From Amorphochlora amoebiformis (Eukaryota > Cercozoa > Chlorarachniophyceae), in assembly GCA_054601695.1 (NCBI GenBank), contig BAAHQB010000026.1, forward strand, positions 868,001 through 932,000: 64,000 nt of DNA, written 5' to 3'. Under the pieces are notes generated by a model. It was not told the DNA's origin. It made no database searches and saw only the letters and a list, made by a program, of their open reading frames with translations. Shown one piece after another: positions 1 through 64,000 of this stretch (positions are counted from its first letter, which is position 1; every line of letters starts with the position of its first letter). The translations under genes and the position numbers were made by a program.

Positions 1-360
1 CATAACCCTAACCCCCAACATGCACACCCAAACCTAAACCTAATTGTACCCCTAACCCTAACCCTCACCGCAACTCTAACCCGAACTCTTCCCTCCAACC
101 CATACCCTAACATCAACCCTAACCCTAACCCTAACACACTCGGGTAATCCTCACCGCACGCCCAACCCTAACCTTAATCCTAACCCCAACCCTAACCTAC
201 GCCTTAACCCTGATTATGACCGTAACCCTAACTCTTACTCTAACCCTAACCCTAACTGTAACCCTAACCCTAACTGTAACCCTAACCCTAACTGTAACCC
301 TAACCCTAACTGTAACCCTAACCCTAACCCTAACCCTAACCCTAACCCTAACCCTAACTT
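1..360 (+). repeat. Degenerate CCCTAA (telomere-type) array, intronic
   Basis: The segment is made of CCCTAA hexamers with many variants (CCCCAA, CTGTAA, CTCACC), becoming regular towards 240-358. It ends in a T-rich stretch and AG at 362-363, immediately followed by an open exon with a GT donor. I therefore read it as the 3' part of an intron whose pyrimidine tract is the CCCTAA repeat. A chromosome end just left of the window cannot be excluded. Confidence 0.8.
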
Positions 361-363
361 TAG

Positions 364-6588
<6,225 letters not shown>

Positions 6589-6829
6589 CGACCCTAGAGA
6601 GCGACAATAACACATGCGCGCACAATTGCTTACTTCTGCCCGGGATACCTTGCCATGATCGTTATCCGGGGTGTATGTAAATCATCATGCTTCATGTTCG
6701 TAAGTAACAGTGGCAAAAAACTCCACCGATTTATTATAACTTACAATTCAACGGTACCATCTAGACGTGTACGTACGTATGTATGTTAATACATCTATGA
6801 TATATCTTGTATATATACTAGATATATAC

Positions 6830-6897
<68 letters not shown>

Positions 6898-7803
6898 TAC
6901 GTATATGTACCGTGATGTGATGATAATAGTCTAGTTATAGTCAATCTAGAGTAAGTATACGTACGAATATCATGACTTTATTGTACGTAATTAATTAACG
7001 CCGTACGGTACCGGCATATTCAATGATCATGAGCTTTAGCATGCATGTGCATGTTGATGTACGCGTATACGTACGTATACGTACGTAGGCTACTAGCTAT
7101 GGGATCGATCGGATAGAAACTTGCGGCATTGATCATGATCATAGACTCATAGTTCTAGGGTTGTCGCACATAATATGCAGCAGCTACCCATACATACGTA
7201 CCGTGATGAGATAGTAGTCTAGTTACAGTATCTAGAGTAAGTATACGTACGAACATCATGACTTTATTGTACGTAACGCCGTACGGTACCAGCATATTCA
7301 ATGATCATGAGTTGACGTACGTATACGTACGTACTAGCTATGGGATCGATCGGATAGAGATTGATCATGATCATAGAGAGTTGTCACACATAGTACAAAT
7401 CTAATATGCAGCAGCTCCCCATATATTTCTAGATTTACACACATGCACGCAACACTAGTCATATAGTTAACTAGATATACTATAGTACGAACATCATCGT
7501 GATAAAGAGATTGTCTGAACCGTAAACAGATGTACGTACGCATTCTTCCTTTTGTCTGGATTTCTGTAGCATCTGGTTATACTGGCACATTCTCAAGATT
7601 CTAGACATTTCTTAAATGCCCAACAAACAATTCAACGCTTAAGTGTAGGTTAATGAACAGAACTTTGCATTTTTAAGGCGAAAGCACTGCCTGCAAACAG
7701 CTCAGGTTGATATCAGAGGTGATCCTAGCCTGTGATAACACAGGTTGAGCAGGAAGGACGCGAAGATATCCGCCGAGAGCTCCAGGGTTCCACCTACAAG
7801 TCG
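6589..7803. other. Convergent intergenic segment, palindrome-rich, with ~290 bp direct repeat
   Basis: This is the gap between the 3' ends of two convergent genes. It has one (TA)n run (6838-6894) and is otherwise rich in TACGTACG, GATCATGATC, CTAG and GTACGTATACGTAC palindromes. A segment at about 6907-7191 is repeated with small deletions at 7198-7425 (GTACCGTGATG..GTCTAGTTA..ATCTAGAGTAAG..). No ORF, tRNA or rRNA was recognised. 7430-7800 holds no repeat and no convincing exon. Confidence 0.75.
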
Positions 7804-8588
7804 TTAAGATGTCTCGGTGGTCTCGAGAGTCGCGTAGAAATTCCCTTCCATGAACTGGGACCTCCCTATCTTCGGTTTGATTAAGGGTGGGCCATTGAGT
7901 CCATTTAATACCATTGACTGGGGTTGCACCTCCCCCGTGCGGCCCCACACGCCTGATACTCCCTGTCGGTCATTCTTAACCCCCAGTGGTCCCCACTGGG
8001 TCTGCCCGCGCATTCCCGCGTGCTGGTGACCGACAACGTTAACCCCTGAGGCTGGGGTATGCCCGTTGGAATGCAGAGGATCAGGCTCCGTAGGGTTGGG
8101 GCTTGCGTCTTCTTTCTGGCGGATATCGGCGGCGGAGACCTCCTCGTTCCCGGCGTATCCCTTGAATTTGACGATGTACTTTGGAGGGCCGCCGTGTATA
8201 ACAACGTCCTTGATCTCGGCCTCGTACCTGACACAGAACCATGGTTTGAGTATGAATAAGGAGATCAGCGATAGTTTTGTAAATTTCGTTTTCAATTGCT
8301 CATGTATTACCACTTGTTGTCCCCTGAATACCGCGCCATAACTTTGCTACCCGTCTGGGCAAACATAAGTCCACCCATGGGCTTGCTGGAGGGGTTCTGG
8401 AATCCGGGGGTGCCCCCGGAAAGTGGGAAGCCGGAGAGCAAGGTGTTTTCTTTGAGAGTGGGCGTGCGGTTCCAGGCTCCTGCCTGCCCCGGGTGGCTTC
8501 TGCGGAGGTTCGTGAAACTGACACGTGGAAAATGAAGGGATTCAGTGGGTTTGTACTTGGGATTTATGTAATACTATATGTATACATA

Positions 8589-8622
<34 letters not shown>

Positions 8623-8690
8623 TATATATATATATACATATAAAAATATTATATATATTAATATATAATGTATATATATATACATTTTTC

Positions 8691-8731
<41 letters not shown>

Positions 8732-8791
8732 TTGTACGTATAGTTGAGAGCATATAATATATTATATAATATATATAACGTATATATATAT

Positions 8792-8833
<42 letters not shown>

Positions 8834-8887
8834 CATAAACATGCATATATTTACATATATATATATATATATATATATTGTATGTAA

Positions 8888-8961
<74 letters not shown>

Positions 8962-8977
8962 CACACACACACACACA

Positions 8978-9019
<42 letters not shown>

Positions 9020-9159
9020 ACATGCACATATGATATACATACATACATACACATATATACATATATATATATATATACATATATATATACATATATACAT
9101 ACATATATAGCGCAATACATAATATTTATATATCAATATATACATACATATACCTCTAC

Positions 9160-9201
<42 letters not shown>

Positions 9202-9238
9202 ACATACACATATGATATACATACATACATATATACAC

Positions 9239-9285
<47 letters not shown>

Positions 9286-9343
9286 GCGCAATACATAATA
9301 TTTATATATCAATATATACATACATATACCTCTACATATTATA

Positions 9344-9382
<39 letters not shown>

Positions 9383-9418
9383 TAACACATATTTAAACAT
9401 ATATATATATATATATAG

Positions 9419-9514
<96 letters not shown>

Positions 9515-9570
9515 TGTACATACGGTGTAGTACCTTTTCACTCATGAAACACAAAAACACACACACACAC

Positions 9571-9613
<43 letters not shown>

Positions 9614-9773
9614 AATATGTATGTGAATATCAATACTATCCAGTAAATATACATACATATGTATATATAGTATACATATATACACATATGTATATGTATA
9701 TTATATATATATACACATATACACATATATATACATATATATGTTTATATACATATATATATATATATATACT

Positions 9774-9805
<32 letters not shown>

Positions 9806-10490
9806 CTCATGCATACACTAAATCAATTCTATTTTATAGAACTACTATCACACACATTACATATCTACCCCACAATCTCACGCACTATCCTACCTCGGCG
9901 TGGCGCCAGTCTTGTTCAGTCCGATGGAACCCACGGATCGCAACCAAGGGTTCTGCGAAAACGTTTGATTGCCATATCCTGGAAAGAGAACCTTGTTCTC
10001 GTTGCTCCCAGGGCCCGAGATTATCTTGGGACCCCAACTGTCTGGGCTTGGGGACGCGGTCTTAGGTGGGAAGGCTGGACTCTTGAGGTCGGGGGCGGCG
10101 CGCTGAAACGAGCTGGTTTCCATCTTTTTCTTTAGACGCTGGCAAAAGCATAATTGTTGTGTTTGAATATGTACACAAGTATATGTGTATATATATATAT
10201 ATACTTAATATATATAATATAATATAATATAATATAATATAATATAACATAATATACTATGATGTGATATTATATAACATAATATAATGTAACATAATAT
10301 ATGATATTATATCATTTAATATAATAATATGATATATACAAATATACATATATATATATATATATATATAATATATATATATAATATATATAATATAATA
10401 TATAATATATATGTGTGTATATATAGATATATATTACATATGATATATCTATATTTGTGTTTTGACAAATATTTACTCTATTATATATGA

Positions 10491-10548
<58 letters not shown>

Positions 10549-10572
10549 GTTAATATATATATATATATATAT

Positions 10573-10620
<48 letters not shown>

Positions 10621-11416
10621 ATATATATATATATATATATGTGTATACACACAAACTCACACACACACAAATAAAAATAATAATAACACCCATAAAATAT
10701 CAATAGCATAACATATAAAATAATATGCACCAACACATACGACAAGACTGTGAACCCGACTGCACCGGACTGTACATTACCTTATTCTCCGCTTCAAGCT
10801 CCAAGAGCTTCCTGCGCAGGCCTGTGAGCTCCGTCTCGTCGCTGCTGCTCTGCTTCTGGGCTTGTTGCTTCTGGACTGGAGATTTGTTGGGACGCTTCTC
10901 CATCTTACGTTTCTCTTTCTTCAGCTGCTCGAGCTCAGCCTTCAGCTTGATCTTCGTCTCTTCAATCTCCTTAAGCTCCTACATAAAGCGAAGTAGAATA
11001 GATCAGCGTTATTCCACAGCCAGCGAGCTGGTACTGTCAAACCTGCCGCTTCTTCTTCTCCTCGCTCTGCGCCTTCTGAATCTCCTGCAAGACTTTATCC
11101 TTGCGCTTTTGGGCGTTGGTGCACTCCTGATCCGCTTTGGCTCGCTCCTTCTCGATTCTTTCCTTAGCTGAATTTGCTTTCTGTACATCTTTCTTGAGCC
11201 TTTCTTTCTCTTGGCGCACCTTTTTCCTCTCTGAATCGATCTTCTTGTGCTCATCTTCTAGCTTGTCCTAGTAAAATGAATGAATGTATATGAAATATTT
11301 TCCATGATAATACGTTGTTTTTCTACATACATATCAAAACATTAATATATACATATATATTAAAATATATGGTGGTGTAATAGATCACATATAAATTTAT
11401 ATATTCTATACATATA

Positions 11417-11460
<44 letters not shown>

Positions 11461-11495
11461 GTGTGTGTGTACAGAGCAATAATATGTACACACTA

Positions 11496-11566
<71 letters not shown>

Positions 11567-13268
11567 ATACCTTCTCCTTATCCAGCTTCTTGAGTTCTTT
11601 CTTCAGTTGGGAGCGCTCATGGTCCACCGCCTTCTTATCCGACTGGATTTCTTCCTCCTTCTTCTTCTGTCTCGCGCGGTCCCCCTTGAGATCTTCTTCC
11701 TTTTTCTTGATGCTTGTTCGCTCCCTTTCAAGCTGCGTGCGGTCTCTCTCCAGCTGGGTGCGCATCTTATCATTCCTCTTCCGCGCTTCCTTCACCTTAG
11801 TCTGCTCCTTCGTCTGTTAAAATTGCCGTCAGATCACGCAAGTATGCTAATGATCACATGCAATAGTGTACGAATGTTGGAGTGGTACCAAAGCCTGCTG
11901 TGCCTTGACAAACTGGTCTTTATCCTTCTTAAGTTTCCCTTGCATCTCGTACACTTGCTGCATCATTTCTTGCTCCGCCTCTGAGAGAAGTGAGTGAGGA
12001 TATCAGCACATCAACTCTTCAATTATCAACGGTTGCAAGGTACCTATTCTGTCCAATAGCTTCTTTATCTCCACCTTGTAGCTCTCTACGTTTCGAGTTA
12101 TGCGCTGGAGCTCAGCCTTGACAGGAGACTGCACGGTCGCGGCGACATCCGGTCGTTTCTAATGTGGACGTAATTATTCAAAAAATCAAGATTGTCTTAT
12201 CAAGATTGTCTTATCAAGATGTCATACCTTTCCTCCAGCCTGGTTTGAGTTGTCACCCATATGCGCCTAATACATCACAACTATGAGGAACAAGTGGTAA
12301 ATGTACACTGCTACGTACCTCCACGAGGCGCTTGTACAAGCTCACTTGCTTCTTGAGAGTTTCAAACTCCTCTCGGGAGCTGAACTCACTGCCTTTTTGC
12401 GGAGGAATATCACTTTTTGAGTCCTTGGAGTCCTAAAAATGGTTCATATCAGAAAAAAACAAGCCGTGCGAAATGGGTTGAATATCCATTGCGAAATTAA
12501 GGAGCGATGTCTCGATATTTACCCTCACCCCAAAAAACCTAACCCCATGTGATTGCAAGCGCACCTGATTGTTGCTAGATCCTAAGCTTTCATGAAGCGC
12601 TGAAAGCTGCCCTTGGTTTCCATTCTTTTTCATAAACGTCACGACCTCGCGAAGTTCCGTCTCCTTGGCGTTGAGGCTCTGGTGGCCCTCGTGTAATAAC
12701 TTTCTGGCGCGCTTCAAATTGGTCTCTTGGTTGGTAAGAACCTTGTAGCTAGATTGAATCTGGGACACCAACTGCTTTATCGCGTCAACCTGCTTGGCCA
12801 CCTCATCTGGCTGCATTTTCTCATCCAACTTCAGGTTCGACAGCAGGTTGAGTGACGTCTTATCTAGCACGGGAACACTCTGTTCTTCTAAGAGCCTTGA
12901 TAAAAGGGTTGACGAAGCCGATACCGAGTGTTCCTGACCTTTGAACGTGTTGGTCAATGTGCGTTTCTGCGGCCCCCCGCGGTCTCCGCCCACATCCTGG
13001 GAATAAGAGCAGAATAAGGTGCATACGTTCTGCCTAACCTCAATATCTCCCATCTGAGCACAGAATTCTCTCTGTTGTGTTGTGGTTGAATAAAATTTAT
13101 CCTAAACATACTCATACACACGCAAGGGGAGAGGACGCGGGGGTGTACTGTCCGGTTGGTTCTCACCAATGATTGATGTGAGAGTTCGTGGTTCGCAGCA
13201 GTCTCCGCGGGGCCACTTCCACCTCTACCCCCGTTCTTCGGATCAAAATGTCTTCCTGATTCCGCCAT
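7804..13268 (-). CDS. Long coiled-coil protein with C-terminal SMN-type Tudor domain (12 exons)
   Basis: Exons in transcript order: 13167-13268, 12565-12996, 12319-12432, 12228-12266, 12044-12158, 11889-11980, 11571-11813, 11043-11267, 10781-10978, 9894-10138, 8311-8517, 7804-8227. All junctions keep phase from ATG (13268) to TAA (7804-7806), giving about 811 residues. Residues ~270-535 are a Glu/Lys/Arg/Gln-rich coiled coil. Residues ~655-705 match SMN/SPF30-type Tudor domains: [18 protein letters not shown] then [18 protein letters not shown] then ADI. That fold usually reads methyl-arginine or methyl-lysine, so a chromatin or RNP scaffold is likely (inference). Upstream introns are short and ordinary (70-300 nt); the last ones are long (TA)n. 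An alternative adds a 7 nt micro-exon at 9534-9540 with exon 8311-8555; phase fits both. The exact orthologue is not recognised. Confidence 0.87.
8575..9530. repeat. (TA)n intron with 176 bp tandem duplication
   Basis: (TA)n runs with CA/TG blocks fill this intron. The stretch around GCGCAATACATAATATTTAT at 9110 recurs at 9286 with identical flanks for over 60 bp, a duplication with period 176 bp. No exon-like island is convincing. Confidence 0.85.
10160..10680. repeat. TAATA pentamer and (TA)n repeats in an intron
   Basis: At about 10208-10330 the sequence iterates (TAATA)n and TAACATAA variants. From 10340 it becomes (TA)n. It separates exons 9894-10138 and 10781-10978 of the Tudor gene. 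Confidence 0.85.
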
Positions 13269-13430
13269 ATTCGTCTTATCTCTCTGGGATTGGCTGAACT
13301 CCGATCGCAGACTATCTTCGTGGCAACTAGTTCGACTTGATTTCGAGCCCAGTACTGTCTCTGGAGCGCGATCTTTCGCCCTGAGCTTAAGGTGGAGATT
13401 TAGAGGGATGTCATTCAGGGGTGCGCCGAG

Positions 13431-13682
13431 TCAGGGTCGCAACAACTTGCGGATATACGCGAATGGTACCTTCCTGTCTTGGTCAGAGTGGCTCCGCCAC
13501 CCCTGAGCGACGCTGAAATGAAAATTACTTTTCGGCATAGCCGAAATAAACTCCAAAAATGGCTTCCAGCCGGTGATCTTCAAACCTCTTTTACCCTGCA
13601 CCGCCTTGTACCCTTCCTTTGCCTCCGAAGCTGCATACCTTAAATAGAAACTAACCTTGAGGTGTCTTCCAATGGGTGCCAT
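13431..13682 (-). CDS. Small uncharacterised ORF upstream of the Tudor gene
   Basis: An ATG-initiated frame of 83 codons, ending 160 bp before the Tudor gene's ATG on the same strand. The peptide is mixed and soluble-looking (MAPIGRHLKVSFYLRYAAS at the start, VPFAYIRKLLRP at the end) and resembles no family I know. GT- and AG-like dinucleotides inside it would give impossibly short introns, so I read it as continuous. It could be a small gene, an upstream ORF in a long leader, or chance. Confidence 0.3.
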   Translation of the reverse strand: MAPIGRHLKVSFYLRYAASEAKEGYKAVQGKRGLKITGWKPFLEFISAMPKSNFHFSVAQGWRSHSDQDRKVPFAYIRKLLRP

Positions 13683-14275
13683 ATGTTTGATAGCTCAGCC
13701 CGCAGCCCGCAGCCCAATGCCAGTGTACGCAAACTGAAAACTTGAACCATCATTGTACGTGTAAGATTGTTGTCTGGCAGAGTGACCAGGATGCGCCTCG
13801 TGCCCATGATGAATGATGAATATCACTAGTACTGCAACACATTGTTGTTTATCTGGGCTAGCAGCCTACGTGTATACGGTGTATACTACACACTATAAAA
13901 TTGACCCTACGGGTCTTATGCGCATGCAGTCGGTGATTTACGTCGAATCAAGATCTATGTCACATTAGACCAGACTATGATGTAACTAGATACAATTTAA
14001 ATTTAAATGCACGTCTAGATCTAAAAACTTCGAATTAGACTAAATCCAGCATAAACACCGAAAGTCGAAGTTCTAGAAGGTATGCATGATTGATCGTGAT
14101 AACATGATGTCATTCAGAATGTCACACACGTTGTAGCATAGTCGATTCACATTCAATCGGATTAATTCTAGTAATTGCTTCTAACGGCCGTCCGATGATA
14201 TAGAGACTATCTAGACTAGCTATGCCATGATCTCCACCTTTACCGTAGTATAAACTCGGTTAGTGCGTAGATATC
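13683..14275. other. Tandem intergenic segment between Tudor and methyltransferase genes
   Basis: The segment is free of (TA)n arrays. It is rich in CTAG, TCTAGA, GATC and ATGATGAATGATGA-type short repeats, like the other intergenic gaps here. It should contain the 3' flank of the methyltransferase and the upstream region of the minus-strand genes to its left. No promoter element can be assigned. Confidence 0.6.
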
Positions 14276-22422
<8,147 letters not shown>

Positions 22423-22562
22423 TCCTACACGTGTCAGGGTTCCGAAACGGGTACCGGTAACGTATCCTTAAGTCACACTCACGGAATCCACAAATTGTGT
22501 GACCGCGGGCAGGGTCACGAACACTTTTCGCACATCTCACTCCGAGCACAACATATAGAGAC
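22423..22562. promoter_or_regulatory. Candidate divergent promoter region (140 bp)
   Basis: It lies between the inferred start codons of the methyltransferase (minus) and the small plus-strand gene. It is GC-richer than its surroundings, with CACGTGT, GGTACCGGTA and GTGACC motifs and no TATA box that I can assign. It depends on both start codons being right. Confidence 0.3.
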
Positions 22563-26414
<3,852 letters not shown>

Positions 26415-26838
26415 GATTGCACTAGTTGCAAGATCTATACTATTTGTCCGCTGACATCTAGACATGTGTAATTACCGCGCATATGCTATATACATCGTAC
26501 ATGACAGTGGGCATATTTACATCATTAAACCCAACTATCTGTCTAGAAGATTTAGTAATATCTACTGGTACTTTTAAGTTCCCTTTTATTTATGATATAT
26601 CACAGTACTGTCCATTTTCGGTGTTTGTTTATAATATAGATAATTTCGGTCAGTTCTAGCCTCTACGACTACTACGATATACTATATTTGCTATAGTCTA
26701 GAAGTATACTTAGAAACTAGCTGGTACTACGCTACATGTCTAGATGCTAGTACTAGTTGTATAACAGCATGTCACTGGTAGTCACTTACCTTAATCTATT
26801 GTAATTATAACATACAAGTCAAGTTATAATTAGTATGC
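26415..26838. other. Convergent intergenic segment
   Basis: No (TA)n. It is rich in CTAG, TCTAGA and ACTAGT-type palindromes, like 6589-7803 and 13683-14275. It contains the 3' flanks of two convergent genes. No RNA gene was recognised. Confidence 0.6.
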
Positions 26839-63795
<36,957 letters not shown>

Positions 63796-63938
63796 GTCAA
63801 CTCTAAACCTAACCCTTACCCTATCCCAACCCTAACCCTAACCCTCACACAGTAACCATAACCCTGACAATAAGCGAGACCTTAACCATTGTTCAGAATG
63901 TATTTATGGGTATATTTAAAAGGGTTAGGAAGTAATAT

Positions 63939-63973
<35 letters not shown>

Positions 63974-64000
63974 GTATATATATATATATATATATATATA
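63796..64000 (+). repeat. CCCTAA patch then (TA)n at window end
   Basis: Starts with the GTCAACTC donor of the last visible exon, CCCTAA repeats to about 63845, unique AT-rich sequence, and (TA)n from 63943. Confidence 0.85.

Noticed and set aside
1-360. True chromosome end
   Set aside because: The repeats are degenerate, similar islands recur through the whole window, and an in-phase exon follows directly; treated as intronic.

Overview
This is nuclear DNA of a eukaryote, not a prokaryote. Protein-coding information sits in very short exons (mostly 20-110 nt) with GT-AG boundaries. They are embedded in introns built almost entirely from (TA)n microsatellites, degenerate telomere-type hexamers (CCCTAA/TTAGGG) and CT/GA tracts. 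Nearly all long open frames here (poly Tyr-Ile, Ser-Leu-Phe, Thr-Leu, Lys-Glu) are translated microsatellites. I rebuilt the genes by reading each non-repeat island for AG|exon|GT flanks, testing that reading phase is carried from island to island, and comparing the joined peptide with known families. The species cannot be named. TTAGGG-type repeats, heavy intron content and an SH2-like C-terminus point to an intron-rich protist or an animal relative.

Layout. (A) 364-6588, +: 3' part of a basic RS/KR-rich protein, 10 exons. Then a 1.2 kb palindrome-rich convergent intergenic segment. (B) 7804-13268, -: long coiled-coil protein with an SMN-type Tudor domain near the C-terminus, 12 exons, followed upstream by a small ORF (13431-13682, -). 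(C) 14276-22422, -: N6AMT1/HEMK2/MTQ2-type methyltransferase (NPPY motif), 11 exons. (E) 22563-26414, +: small unidentified protein, divergent from C. (F) 26839-39526, -: seven-TM hemolysin-III/PAQR family protein of about 227 aa spread over 12.7 kb in 13 exons. (H) 41608-63795 and beyond, +: acidic/basic signalling-type protein whose SH2-like domain begins at the right edge, at least 25 exons.

Most striking: (1) exon edges have been copied into the neighbouring introns dozens of times. Copies carrying an acceptor and the 5' edge lie upstream of the real exon; copies carrying the 3' edge and a donor lie downstream. In places they form arrays (15 extra copies of one PAQR exon edge at 29.7-31.45 kb; others at 32.1-33.0, 43, 50 and 57 kb). 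(2) The pyrimidine-rich strand of the telomere-like and CT repeats is the sense strand in every intron island but one, and these repeats directly supply acceptor pyrimidine tracts. (3) (TA)n arrays are an intron feature: the convergent and tandem intergenic segments are nearly free of them and are instead rich in short palindromes. (4) A ~45 bp motif recurs inside the telomere-like arrays.
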